In this document: positions 46,674 to 55,503 of the stretch, piece after piece
Numbering within the stretch: position 1 is the first letter of the stretch
Layout: the number at the start of each line of letters is the position of its first letter
NCBI RefSeq assembly: GCF_007097395.1
Contig: NZ_VKDC01000012.1
Span: 1-64,000 of the forward strand
Direction: 5' to 3'
Length of the DNA stretch: 64,000 nt
Origin: Fulvivirga sp. M361
GTDB lineage: Bacteria; Bacteroidota; Bacteroidia; Cytophagales; Cyclobacteriaceae
Position numbers and translations under genes: made by a program
The notes under the pieces: generated by a model
Told to the model about the DNA's origin: nothing
The model's input: only the letters and a program-made list of their open reading frames with translations
Databases searched by the model: none

Positions 46674-47738
46674 CTAAATTTTATGGATCCAATCGAATTT
46701 ATCTTCGATCCGACCATATTTTATATCATCCAGTGTTTTTAGCACTTTATTAGAGAATTCACGCCCTTCCACCGGTGGTAGAGAGTAGTCAGTACCTTCA
46801 TGGCCTATCGATTCTATCTGGGCTATGGTGGCTGCTGTTCCGGCTCCAAAGACCTCTTGAAGTCTGCCCTCCCTGGCAGCGGCTATTATCTCATCTACGG
46901 CTACTCTTCGTTCTTCTACTTCCATGCCCCAGTCACGGGCCAGTGTAAGCACACTATCCCGTGTGATACCATTAAGAATGCTGTCTCCTAACGAGGGGGT
47001 TACCAGCTTACCGTCCATGATAAACATGACATTCATGGTGCCGGATTCTTCTACATACTTATGTTCTTTACCGTCAGTCCAAAGTAGTTGGTCATAGCCA
47101 TCTTTCTGGGCTAGTTTGGCCGGATATATCGCCGGGCCATAGTTACAGCCTGTTTTACAATAACCACTACCGCCTTCTGCTGCCCGCGTGTAATGTGTCT
47201 CTATCTTAACTTTTACGGGCTTAGAATAATAGGCACCTACAGGACAGGTGATAATCAAAAAACGAAAATCTTCAGAGGGTTTTATGCCTATGAAGTCATC
47301 ATCTGAAATAAGAAAAGGACGTATGTAAAGTGAGGTACCGGGAGTAGAAGGTACCCAGTCTCTATCCAGGTCCAGAAGCGTATTAAGGCCTTCAAAATAA
47401 AGCTGCTCTGAAATGAGAGGCATACACATTCTTTCGGCAGAAATATTAAGGCGTTCCAGGTTTTTGTCAGGCCTGAAGACTAAAATCTCACCTTTATCAT
47501 TTTTATAGGCTTTTAGTCCTTCGAAAATGGATATACCATAATGCAATGCCGGACTCGCAGGGCTAATACGTAAGTCTTCATAAGGCTCGATAAGTACGTC
47601 TTTCCAGGTCCCGCCCTCATACTTTGCCACGAAAAGATGGTCTGAGTATTGTTTCCCAAACTGAATATTATTAAAATCTAACTTACCAATGTTGGAATGG
47701 CTGGTCTTGTTCACCTGGATGTTCAACGTATCTATCAT
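46674..47738 (-). CDS. ilvE: Branched-chain amino acid aminotransferase
   Basis: PLP fold-type IV transaminase for the last step of Leu, Ile and Val synthesis or first step of their breakdown. The 354-residue product from ATG at 47738 belongs to the longer BCAT class. The PLP lysine lies in SGYCKTGCNYGPAIYPA, and EESGTMNVMF plus the GITRDSVLTLARDWG loop are family marks. A GTG start 24 bases upstream is possible but adds no conserved sequence. It stands apart from the other ilv genes. Confidence 0.94.
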   Translation of the reverse strand: MIDTLNIQVNKTSHSNIGKLDFNNIQFGKQYSDHLFVAKYEGGTWKDVLIEPYEDLRISPASPALHYGISIFEGLKAYKNDKGEILVFRPDKNLERLNISAERMCMPLISEQLYFEGLNTLLDLDRDWVPSTPGTSLYIRPFLISDDDFIGIKPSEDFRFLIITCPVGAYYSKPVKVKIETHYTRAAEGGSGYCKTGCNYGPAIYPAKLAQKDGYDQLLWTDGKEHKYVEESGTMNVMFIMDGKLVTPSLGDSILNGITRDSVLTLARDWGMEVEERRVAVDEIIAAAREGRLQEVFGAGTAATIAQIESIGHEGTDYSLPPVEGREFSNKVLKTLDDIKYGRIEDKFDWIHKI

Positions 47739-47809
47739 ACTATTAAAATTTATGTCCTCCACCTCACAGCGGCTGTTTTAACAGGTCAAAAATACGTAAA
47801 AGGAAAGTA

Positions 47810-48358
47810 TTATTTGTTAGGGTGCCAGGGTGTTTCTGTAATATCCAGCTCCAGGGCCACTTTCCTTGCCAATACGAAAAAATAGTCTGATAACCGGTTT
47901 AAGTATTGGATGACCACGGGATCCACCGGCTCTGTTTCATTCAAGGCAATGGTCAACCGCTCTGCACGACGGCAAATACAACGTGTGATATGACAATAAG
48001 AAACCGACTGATGTCCTCCCGGAAGTACAAAGTTTTTCATTGCAGGCAGACTTTCATCCATTTTATCCATAGCTTCTTCCAGTGAACTAACGTGTTCCAT
48101 AGATAACGTAGGCACTTTCACTTTGCTATTACCAGGTTCAGTAGCCAATATAGCCCCGATGGTAAACATTTTATCCTGGATGTTTTCAAGCAGGTCTTTT
48201 CGATCCTGGTTAACCGGCTGGTCTTTGAGCAGACCAATGTAGGAGTTTAGCTCGTCCACTGTCCCGTACGATTCTATTCGGATATGGGACTTCGACACTC
48301 TGGCCCCTCCAAATAAAGAAGTTGTTCCTTTATCTCCTGTCTTTGTATATACCTTCAT
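47810..48358 (-). CDS. PduO-type cob(I)alamin adenosyltransferase
   Basis: Transfers the adenosyl group from ATP to cob(I)alamin to make coenzyme B12. The 182-residue protein starts MKVYTKTGDKGTTSLFGG, the conserved ATP-binding N-terminus, and has the helical signature ICRRAERLTIAL and NRLSDYFFVLAR. The ATG at 48358 fits the family N-terminus; an in-frame ATG at 48373 would overlap the upstream gene by 8 bases. It is probably co-transcribed with the upstream ATPase gene, though their functions are not obviously linked. Confidence 0.94.
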   Translation of the reverse strand: MKVYTKTGDKGTTSLFGGARVSKSHIRIESYGTVDELNSYIGLLKDQPVNQDRKDLLENIQDKMFTIGAILATEPGNSKVKVPTLSMEHVSSLEEAMDKMDESLPAMKNFVLPGGHQSVSYCHITRCICRRAERLTIALNETEPVDPVVIQYLNRLSDYFFVLARKVALELDITETPWHPNK

Positions 48359-48365
48359 AATCTCA

Positions 48366-49088
48366 TCATCCAATAGTTGCCTGTATTTCGCGGCGTGTCA
48401 CATTATCATTCAAAACATCCGTTTCAACCAGCCCATCCCGAAGCCGGATAATCCGGTGTGCATAGTGGGCTATATCATCTTCATGGGTCACCATAATGAT
48501 CGTATTGCCCTTGTCATGCAACTGTTGAAAAAGCTCCATGATGTCGTATGATGTTTTGCTGTCCAGGTTACCGGTAGGTTCATCTGCCAGGATGATAGAA
48601 GGATCATTTACCAAAGCCCTGGCAATCGCCACCCGTTGACGCTGACCTCCTGATAATTCATTAGGCCTGTGATCAGCGCGATCTCCCAATCCTACATTTG
48701 TAAGCGACTTAAGGGCTATTTCTTCTCTTTCAGACTTGCCATAGCCGGCATAGATTAGCGGAAGTGCCACATTTTCCAGCGATGTAGCACGTGGAAGCAG
48801 GTTAAAGGTCTGGAATACGAAGCCAATTTCTTTATTCCTGATCTCAGCCAATTCATTTTCCGTCAGATCGCTTACATCATTGTTATTCAAAATATACGTT
48901 CCTGCAGTGGGTGTATCGAGACAGCCTATGATGTTCATCAAAGTAGATTTGCCGGAACCTGACGGCCCCATAAAAGCAACGTATTCGCCCTGGTTAATTT
49001 CCATGGTGATCGACTTAAGCGCCTCCACGGTTTGGTTACCCATTTTGTAGATTTTCGAGATATCGGTTGTTTCGATTATTTTGGTCAT
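48366..49088 (-). CDS. ABC transporter ATPase, LolD/MacB type
   Basis: A 240-residue ATPase subunit with Walker [10 protein letters not shown] (about 41-49), signature [15 protein letters not shown], Walker [13 protein letters not shown] and the switch histidine in IIMVTHEDD. The MacB/LolD/FtsE class ([15 protein letters not shown] at the N-terminus) energises lipoprotein release or macrolide/peptide export. No permease gene is adjacent, so the partner must be encoded elsewhere. Confidence 0.93.
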   Translation of the reverse strand: MTKIIETTDISKIYKMGNQTVEALKSITMEINQGEYVAFMGPSGSGKSTLMNIIGCLDTPTAGTYILNNNDVSDLTENELAEIRNKEIGFVFQTFNLLPRATSLENVALPLIYAGYGKSEREEIALKSLTNVGLGDRADHRPNELSGGQRQRVAIARALVNDPSIILADEPTGNLDSKTSYDIMELFQQLHDKGNTIIMVTHEDDIAHYAHRIIRLRDGLVETDVLNDNVTRREIQATIG

Positions 49089-49274
49089 GGCCGATGTGTT
49101 AAGCGGATCAAAAATAGTAAATGCCAGGTTGCATCACTAATTACGTGATTGAATAATAAAGCGGTGGCAATTATTCCTTAAACGGTCAAAAGAAGGATTA
49201 AGTGCCTAATAGTTATTGCAGTAATTTGATGGTCCAACCAGGCCCGATGTCCTACTTGTTAAGGTTACGTCACA

Positions 49275-49304
49275 AAAAAGGCTGTCTCAAAAATTGAGAC
49301 AGCC
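49275..49304 (-). terminator. Intrinsic terminator of the BspA-like lipoprotein gene
   Basis: GGCTGTCTCAA (49280-49290) and TTGAGACAGCC (49294-49304) pair perfectly over a 3-base loop. Read leftward, a run of six T follows. It lies 38 bases past the stop of the gene at 49343. Confidence 0.9.
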
Positions 49305-49342
49305 TCCTATGTTCATCAAAAAATAAACATCATTCTTTTGTG

Positions 49343-51628
49343 CTATTCACCACAATCTATTGCGGACCCTCTTGTATCGCCTGTTATGGTCCATCCTTTA
49401 GTTCCCTCCAATACGTTTCTTGCTGTCTCACCTAAAGCACAGTAGGTCAACTCAGCAGCACCCAGTGTAACATTAGAAGGTACTGTAGTCAGTTTCGACC
49501 AGCCATCTAAGGTAGCATCGTAGTTCGATTGGGACAGGCCGGAGGAACCTAACATATCTGTTGCATCAGTCAAAGATGATATATTCCAACCACCCAGATT
49601 CTGGTCAAAGGAGTCAGCATTTTCGAACATAATTTTCATGTCCTTCACCTCACTAACATTCCAACCTGAAATATCCTGGTTGAATGTAACAGCACCGGAA
49701 AACATAAGCCCCATATCTGTCACTGAACTCACATTCCAACCTCCTATATCCTGATTAAACGCAAAGGCAGCGGCAAACATTCCATTCATATCGGTCACCT
49801 TACTCACGGTCCAATTTCCTATGGGCTGATCAAAAAACTGCGCTCCTGAAAACATGCCACGCATATCCGTCACTTCATCTATCGTCCAAGTACCAATGCT
49901 TTGATTAAAGACGCTGGCCTCGGAAAACATAAAACTCATATTAATCACGCTACTCACATTCCAAGTTCCAATGGGTTGATTAAATGCACTAGCACCGGAA
50001 AACATACTGCTCATGTTGGTCACGGCACTCGTATTCCAACCTCCAATAGGCTGATTAAATGTACCAGCATCGAAAAACATAAAACTCATATTGGTCACTT
50101 TACCAACATCCCAACTTCCTATGGCCTGATTGAATGAGGTAGCATTGGCGAACATCACTGACATATCTGTCACAGCACTCACATTCCAAGTGCCAATGGG
50201 CTGATTAAATACACTAGCACCTGAAAACATAAAACTCATCCCAGTGACTGAACTTACATTCCAAGTGCCGATAGGCTGATTAAATGATGTCGCCACCTCA
50301 AACATAGAATCCATAAATAGGACTGAGCTTGTGTTCCAACCCCCGATAGGCTGATTAAAGGAAGTAGCTCCTGAAAACATATTACCCATATCTGTTACCG
50401 AGATAGTATTCCAACTTCCTATATTCTGGTTAAAGGAAATGGTTTCCGTAAACATAAAACGCATACTGGTCACCTTACTCACATCCCAACTACTGATGTT
50501 CCCATTAAATACGGCTGTACGAGCAAACATACTAGACATATTTGTCACATTACTTACATTCCAATTGTTAAGATCTCCATCAAATGAAGCTGCACCTGAA
50601 AACATTCCTGACATATCGGTGACATCAGATAAGTCAGGGGCATTGGTAGCATTATAGGTCAGATTTTGACAATTGGTGAAAGCACCACGCATAGATTGCC
50701 ATTTCATATCCCCCCATTGTTCAATACTTTGTATCTGATTTCTGTCTACTTCACTATCGGAAAAGCGTATCGCAGGAAACTCTCCGGTTATCTTTACTGT
50801 ATAAGTATTAGCCGTTGTATAGGTATGCGCTGCATTCCCTTTTACATTAACATCAGTACTACCATCGCCCCAATCTACCGTATAGTTATAGGTATAATCT
50901 TCCGTGTTGACCGGAATGGTAATCGACTCATTCGCCGAGGTGGTCTGCCAGGTAGTAGTAAAGGGGGAAGTGGCTACAGGCCCTTCCGCTACATCCGTTA
51001 GTGTAACGGTAGCTGTAACAGTCATCGCTTCTGTTCCCGCGGCCAGTTGAATTGTCGCGGTCAACTCGTTGTTAGTTTCAAAATCGAATAGTAATGCATT
51101 GGCTACGGTCAGTTCTCCTGTATTGGCATCAATGGCCATGGCTCCCTCCGGGTTTTGCTGGGAAATGATAAAGGTCACATTGCCGGAAGAAGCGCTTGCC
51201 TGCACTTGCCCCAGTACCTGATCAGAAGTAGGGTTTTCAGGAATGGTAACATTAAAATCTTGTGCGGTAATGCCTCCACCACCGGCCACACCTGTAACGG
51301 TAAAATCAGTCGCGCTGGTAACCTGCTGTGCTCCTACAGTCACAGAGATCTTTCCTGTGGTAGCCGCTACAGGCACTTGTACCGTCAATGATGTTGTAGA
51401 AGCGGTACTTACCGTAGCCGCTACGTTATTAAATAAAACGATATTTTCCGTTGGAGTAGCACTAAAATTGGTCCCGTTAATAGTCACATCCGTACCTACA
51501 GAACCTGAAGCAGGAGTGAAATTGGTGATCGTCGGGGGGGATTCGGGTTCAGAAGAATCATCATCACCACATGCCTGGAGGCCATAAAGAAAGGCCCCAA
51601 AAAGAGTTAAAGCTAGTATACGTTTCAT
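49343..51628 (-). CDS. BspA-like (DUF285) surface lipoprotein with IPT/TIG domain
   Basis: A 761-residue lipoprotein. Lipobox GLQAC (C20) is followed by GDDDSSEPE, an acidic stretch like the lipoprotein export signals that send Bacteroidota lipoproteins to the cell surface. An IPT/TIG domain covers about 32-112 (PTITNFTPASGSVGTDVTI), a cadherin-like domain about 120-215, and a PKD-like shared domain about 222-310 (VDWGDGSTDVNV). Residues 348-697 hold fourteen 25-residue DUF285 repeats. A short cysteine-containing tail follows and there is no T9SS domain. It is a paralogue of the protein at 10559-12346 with a different anchor. Confidence 0.88.
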   Translation of the reverse strand: MKRILALTLFGAFLYGLQACGDDDSSEPESPPTITNFTPASGSVGTDVTINGTNFSATPTENIVLFNNVAATVSTASTTSLTVQVPVAATTGKISVTVGAQQVTSATDFTVTGVAGGGGITAQDFNVTIPENPTSDQVLGQVQASASSGNVTFIISQQNPEGAMAIDANTGELTVANALLFDFETNNELTATIQLAAGTEAMTVTATVTLTDVAEGPVATSPFTTTWQTTSANESITIPVNTEDYTYNYTVDWGDGSTDVNVKGNAAHTYTTANTYTVKITGEFPAIRFSDSEVDRNQIQSIEQWGDMKWQSMRGAFTNCQNLTYNATNAPDLSDVTDMSGMFSGAASFDGDLNNWNVSNVTNMSSMFARTAVFNGNISSWDVSKVTSMRFMFTETISFNQNIGSWNTISVTDMGNMFSGATSFNQPIGGWNTSSVLFMDSMFEVATSFNQPIGTWNVSSVTGMSFMFSGASVFNQPIGTWNVSAVTDMSVMFANATSFNQAIGSWDVGKVTNMSFMFFDAGTFNQPIGGWNTSAVTNMSSMFSGASAFNQPIGTWNVSSVINMSFMFSEASVFNQSIGTWTIDEVTDMRGMFSGAQFFDQPIGNWTVSKVTDMNGMFAAAFAFNQDIGGWNVSSVTDMGLMFSGAVTFNQDISGWNVSEVKDMKIMFENADSFDQNLGGWNISSLTDATDMLGSSGLSQSNYDATLDGWSKLTTVPSNVTLGAAELTYCALGETARNVLEGTKGWTITGDTRGSAIDCGE
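49538..50587 (-). repeat. Fourteen 75-bp tandem coding repeats (DUF285)
   Basis: Encodes residues 348-697 of the lipoprotein. The unit is exactly 25 codons, for example SFNQPIGTWNVSSV then TGMSFMF. Several neighbouring copies are close at the DNA level, pointing to recent unit duplication or exchange. Confidence 0.8.
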
Positions 51629-51837
51629 ATTTACCCATTAATGTTGTTTAAGTAAATATAGTCTTCGAAGCTTAATAGCCAGGTTGAAAATTAAAGGTAA
51701 TTTTTATCGTCTCATGAACAAACACGGGCATTCTCGCAAAACTTGCTGATTTACAGAATATTACGATCAATGGTTATCAAACTACCAATGGAAAGATTTA
51801 TGATGCTTTCTCTAACGACACACCCAAATCAGCCGTA

Positions 51838-52200
51838 TTATTCCCTGGCTTTCCCCAAAGTAGTTGCAATAATAAAGTCAGACGAGCTGGTAGCAGATTG
51901 CTCTCCCACTTTAACCATGATCCTGCCTCTGGTAGCACTCTCAGGAACTTTAACCGTCAGCAAAGTAGATGAAGCCGTACTGACAATAGCCAATTTACCA
52001 CTAAAGCAAACCGTATTTTCAGAAACGATTGTACTAAAATTGGTCCCTATGAGTTTAACTTCCGTGCCGGCGGCCCCTGACCTGGGGCTGAACGTTGAAA
52101 TAGTCGGAATTAAAACGGAATGAGACACATCACTATCCGTACAAACCTTGATGACGAAAAGACCCGCCACTAAAAAAATGGATGCCAGCACTTTTTCCAT
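51838..52200 (-). pseudogene. Truncated paralogue of the BspA-like lipoprotein (IPT/TIG part only)
   Basis: A 120-codon ORF from ATG at 52200 with a hydrophobic signal (VLASIFLVAGLFVIKVC, lipobox-like C). It then has an IPT/TIG domain (PTISTFSPRSGAAGTEVKLI) closely similar to the N-terminus of the 761-residue protein. Similarity runs to about SSSDFII and then the frame ends after ten unrelated codons. No cadherin or DUF285 part follows; instead a plus-strand coding fragment (about 51718-51855) abuts it. It is most likely the remnant of a second BspA-like gene cut by a rearrangement, although a small TIG-only lipoprotein could still be made. Confidence 0.65.
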
Positions 52201-52403
52201 CGCAAATTGTTGTAAATAAAAATTTGTAATGGAAACTACAGACAATTATGATTGGGCCAATACCACTTCATGGATCCGGCCAGGTTCATTTGATATTGGG
52301 ATAGCCTTAGTTGATATTCGTTCCTGATCAAACTACCTTGACATGAGAACAACGCATTTATTTAATGGCTCAGTAAGTCTGTGGGTTAAGGTTTTGTAAT
52401 ACT

Positions 52404-53273
52404 TTAATCTGCTATTTGTGCTTTATTGGATGCCTTCAGAAAGCTCAGCACGCTTTGGATCACCTCATTTTCTTTTAAAATTCGTGTATGTCCAAGGCCT
52501 TGCGTTGTGATCAGCCGGGTTTCGGGGTACTTTGACTTAAGTAGTTGAGCGCTATTAATACCCACCTCTTTGTCATTTTCATCATATATAAGCTGAAGCT
52601 GAACGTCCCTGGTGTCAGCAATAATATAACCGGCCGAATACTCATTAAAGTCCTTTCCATAGGTACGTTTGATATAGTGGTAGAAGTAAGGTTCACATTT
52701 CACACTTGCGCCTATCTTTTTTCGAAATTCAGTAACTATTTCTTCTGAAATGGCCGGGCTGGCAATCATGGTGAGTTTATTGGTGACTTTGTGATCATTG
52801 ACCGCATGTAAAGAGGCCACACCACCTAATGAATGCCCAACGACCATTTCAAATTTTCCGTATTTTTCTTTAAGCATGGAAACAATATTGGCAAATTCCA
52901 TGAGGTGGGACCTTTTCCCATCAGACAGCCCATGACCGGTAGCATCAAAGCTGATGACTTTGAAGCCCGCCTCAACAAATACTGGTATGAATTTTCTGAA
53001 TTGCGCCGCTCTCCCCATCCAACCATGAACAAACAAGACGGGTTTACCTTCTCCCCATTCATAAACCTGGATCCGTTTACCTTCAAAGTTGATCTGTTGT
53101 TGGGAAGCCTGGCTGATCATCTCTTTTTCGGGAGGAGGAAGTTCATACCGGGCAGTAGAGAAAAAGATCTGCACAAACCAACGATAAGCCAGCCAGGGTA
53201 AGATCCGCTCCACGACAGGAAAAAGACTGGCGGTCAAAACAAGTACAAAGGGTATTTTACTTTTCTTTTTCAT
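52404..53273 (-). CDS. Alpha/beta hydrolase
   Basis: An approximately 289-residue hydrolase with a hydrophobic N-terminal segment (about 5-30) that may anchor it in the inner membrane. The alpha/beta core shows the oxyanion HGWMG (LFVHGWMGRA), nucleophile GHSLGG (VVGHSLGGVAS), an acid in IYDENDKEVG and the histidine in GLGHTRILK. ATG at 53273 is preferred; an ATG at 53288 is also possible and would leave no gap to the upstream thioesterase gene. The two form an operon under a TetR-type operator. The substrate is unknown, perhaps a lipid ester or acyl compound. Confidence 0.88.
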   Translation of the reverse strand: MKKKSKIPFVLVLTASLFPVVERILPWLAYRWFVQIFFSTARYELPPPEKEMISQASQQQINFEGKRIQVYEWGEGKPVLFVHGWMGRAAQFRKFIPVFVEAGFKVISFDATGHGLSDGKRSHLMEFANIVSMLKEKYGKFEMVVGHSLGGVASLHAVNDHKVTNKLTMIASPAISEEIVTEFRKKIGASVKCEPYFYHYIKRTYGKDFNEYSAGYIIADTRDVQLQLIYDENDKEVGINSAQLLKSKYPETRLITTQGLGHTRILKENEVIQSVLSFLKASNKAQIAD

Positions 53274-53288
53274 GAAGATTAAGGTCAT

Positions 53289-53711
53289 CTATTGTTCAAC
53301 AGGTGTCATTAGGTTCATTACATTTCTGACTTCTTCCGGTGGTACCGTCAGTTTCCTGGCCTTTAAATCGAACCACGCACCTTTATAAGTAAGTTCAGCG
53401 GCCAGTTGGCCATCTGATTTGTACACGTTATGTTTTATTACCCATTTTCTGCCGTCTGATGAAAGTTCCAATAACCGGCAGTCGTAGGTTACTTCTTCGC
53501 TCAGCAGCACTTCCTTCAGGAAATTGGATTGCGTTCCAAAAATGATGGGGCCAACATTCAATTCAAGTAGTCTGTTGAAAGACAAACCTTGTTGCTCAAA
53601 AAAACGGATACGTGTCTGGTCTGCATAGTCCAGGTACACGGTATGGCGTAAATGCATATTGGGATCTACATCTGACCATCTTACTTCAAAACTTGTTCTA
53701 AATTCATTCAT
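53289..53711 (-). CDS. Acyl-CoA thioesterase (4HBT/YbgC-like)
   Basis: A 140-residue hot-dog-fold thioesterase. The N-terminal EVRWSDVDPNMHLRHTVYLDY holds the D-x-N-x-H active-site pattern of 4HBT proteins, and FFEQQGLSFNRL is typical. It should cleave acyl-CoA or a related thioester in the cytoplasm. It is first in an operon with the alpha/beta hydrolase. A perfect TetR-type palindrome lies 7-20 bases upstream of its start, so it is probably repressed by the adjacent TetR. Confidence 0.88.
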   Translation of the reverse strand: MNEFRTSFEVRWSDVDPNMHLRHTVYLDYADQTRIRFFEQQGLSFNRLLELNVGPIIFGTQSNFLKEVLLSEEVTYDCRLLELSSDGRKWVIKHNVYKSDGQLAAELTYKGAWFDLKARKLTVPPEEVRNVMNLMTPVEQ

Positions 53712-53717
53712 ATTTAA

Positions 53718-53731
53718 AGACCGTTCGGTCT
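53718..53731. promoter_or_regulatory. TetR-type operator before the thioesterase operon
   Basis: AGACCGTTCGGTCT: two perfect 6-bp inverted arms around TT. It sits just upstream of the start at 53711 and just downstream of a T-rich -7-like element (TATTTTTTTG, 53750-53741 on the minus strand), so a bound repressor would block initiation. It matches 11 of 14 positions of the site at 54432-54445. Confidence 0.72.
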
Positions 53732-53820
53732 GTTTTGAGGCAAAAAAATAAGTCCTTAAAGGATATTGTTAACTTCTATCAGTAACCCGTATATCTTTTG
53801 CCCTATACAACATCTATTTT

Positions 53821-54426
53821 TTAATAATCCTTTTCTATCAAATTAGTTTCAATATATCCTCTCAAAAACCTTGAAGCCGTGTCGAGGCATTCATAATTAT
53901 CCTTAACCTGGGCCATTATCAATGCACCTTCCAACGTCATAATAATAAGACCTGCCATCTCTTCCACTTTAATATCAGACTTGAACACACCGGCCTTTAC
54001 TCCTTCGTTCAATTTGATCTGCACATAAGTTTGTAATCCTTCAATTCCCATTCGTGCCTTTCTCTTCAATTCGGGATGACTATTGGTGGCATCCATCGCC
54101 GCATTAAATATGGGACAACCTCCGCCTTTCACAATAGGGTCTTTGGCAAAGGATACGTAGGCGTCAATTATTTTATGAAGCTTTTCCAGCGGGGTCTTTG
54201 CCTCTTTCAAACTTTCCCGGAAGCGCTTGAAAACGCGATTATAATTATAATCAAATGCTTCTGCCGCTATTTCATCTTTATTTTTAAAATGATTGTAAAT
54301 GCCCCCTTTCTGTAAATTGGTGGCTTTCATAATATCATTTAAGGAACACCCACGGTAGCCATAAGCATTGAACAGCTCTGACGATTTTACAATGATCTTT
54401 TCTCTTGTTGTTAATCCTTTAGACAT
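53821..54426 (-). CDS. TetR family transcriptional regulator
   Basis: A 201-residue repressor. The N-terminal HTH (REKIIVKSSELFNAYGYRG, then MKATNLQKGGIYNHFKNKDEI) is a clear TetR_N; the C-terminal helical domain (about 75-195) resembles the AcrR/YxaF-like ligand domain. The start at 54426 is preferred over an upstream ATG at 54450, because the extra eight codons consist of the operator-like DNA. It lies behind the thioesterase/hydrolase operon in the opposite relative order and should control that operon and itself. The inducer is probably an acyl compound or hydrophobic ligand, but this is inference. Confidence 0.92.
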   Translation of the reverse strand: MSKGLTTREKIIVKSSELFNAYGYRGCSLNDIMKATNLQKGGIYNHFKNKDEIAAEAFDYNYNRVFKRFRESLKEAKTPLEKLHKIIDAYVSFAKDPIVKGGGCPIFNAAMDATNSHPELKRKARMGIEGLQTYVQIKLNEGVKAGVFKSDIKVEEMAGLIIMTLEGALIMAQVKDNYECLDTASRFLRGYIETNLIEKDY

Positions 54427-54431
54427 AGTAC

Positions 54432-54477
54432 CGACCGGTTGGTCTCTCAAGATAAGACATAATATTTACAAGTCAAA
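54432..54477 (-). promoter_or_regulatory. tetR promoter with overlapping operator
   Basis: On the minus strand TTTG (54477-54474), 19 bases, then TATCTTGA (54454-54447) form a moderate Bacteroidota promoter. Directly downstream, 54432-54445 (CGACCGGTTGGTCT on the plus strand) resembles the perfect site at 53718-53731. The site overlaps the expected +1 region, which fits autorepression. Confidence 0.65.
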
Positions 54478-54488
54478 ACCCGTCCTCC

Positions 54489-55250
54489 TTAAAATCTGAA
54501 TTCAAATTGTTTTTCTGTAAATGTAAAGTCCTTCAGATCATAGGTCCGTTCAGCAAAACGGACGTGATTATTCTTGTCCACCGCTATTACTGTAGAGCAT
54601 CTTGATCCATATCGCGGACTTTTAATAAATATGGAAGACAGCACTTTCTCTTTATCCAGACCTATCCCTGTATCGGGCAATTCATTTTCAGGCGCCATTT
54701 GGTTGTCATATAATAGATCAAACAACACTTCCATATCCAGACGGTTCGCATTAAGGGCTGTTTCAAGTTTGACTTTACCCTTGTCTACTTTCGGCCACTG
54801 AGTATCTAATAACGCATTACTCAACCCATGGATACCGGCCGGCACAGGATGTACTCCTTGCTGATAATTGCCGTAATAATATAGTTGGTCCGGATTGCCA
54901 CAGATGAGGTTAAAACCATTGTATTTCATTCCTTCATCAGCTATAGCTTGTAGATAAGCTTCCGTTTTGAGATCTTTTTTCAAAAAGTCACTCACTAGTT
55001 TTCCCCTGGAAGGAGCGTCCGTTTTAATATTATATGGGTCACGAAAATTGGTGAGCATTGCTATTTTTCCATGGTGGTTCATCCCCATCCAGGTACCACC
55101 GGCTTCTATATCTCTTCCTGCAAGTATATTGGGTTCATCTTCCCAGTAACCTGCCTCTTCTGTAGGTCTATCGTAAAATTCGTCGCGATTGGCAGCTATT
55201 ACAAGTTTGTAATCAGGATGTTGTTGATAAGAAAATAGGATGAGGCACAT
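54489..55250 (-). CDS. NRDE family protein (TANGO2-like)
   Basis: A 253-residue protein with the defining N-terminus CLILFSYQQHPDYKLVIAANRDE, including the NRDE motif, and AGGTWMGMNHHGKIAMLTN. The leading cysteine may be the N-terminal nucleophile after Met removal, as proposed for the family. Human TANGO2 is linked to haem and lipid handling; the bacterial role is unclear. It lies upstream of the TetR gene on the same strand but is separated by the tetR promoter. Confidence 0.92.
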   Translation of the reverse strand: MCLILFSYQQHPDYKLVIAANRDEFYDRPTEEAGYWEDEPNILAGRDIEAGGTWMGMNHHGKIAMLTNFRDPYNIKTDAPSRGKLVSDFLKKDLKTEAYLQAIADEGMKYNGFNLICGNPDQLYYYGNYQQGVHPVPAGIHGLSNALLDTQWPKVDKGKVKLETALNANRLDMEVLFDLLYDNQMAPENELPDTGIGLDKEKVLSSIFIKSPRYGSRCSTVIAVDKNNHVRFAERTYDLKDFTFTEKQFEFRF

Positions 55251-55450
55251 AGGGTAACTTACTTTTTCTGTAGCAAGTTTACGAACGTCCCGGCACTTCA
55301 GATGATGTTATGCAAGGTTATTCTGCTTTATGTCAGTGCGGGAACCAGATTTTGATTGCCAGAGGACACTTTATGGACTATTCAGGACAATGAGAAGAAT
55401 GGGATTAACCGCAGAGGCGGAGAGGCGCAAAGGGGTAATAGTAAAAACTA

Positions 55451-55481
55451 AAAGAGCCGCCTTGTCCGAAGGCAGCTCTTT
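55451..55481. terminator. Terminator of ahcY, possibly bidirectional
   Basis: AAAGAGCCGCCTT (55451-55463) pairs with AAGGCAGCTCTTT (55469-55481), one wobble and a 5-base loop, with T-rich sequence on both exits. It is 23 bases past the ahcY stop. Confidence 0.8.
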
Positions 55482-55503
55482 TTCAATTTATTAGATATTT
55501 TTA

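Noticed and set aside
48359-48373. Longer start of the cobalamin adenosyltransferase and an associated cobalamin riboswitch
   Set aside because: The five extra residues are not conserved in the family pattern, and the upstream region is coding for the ATPase, leaving no room for a riboswitch.
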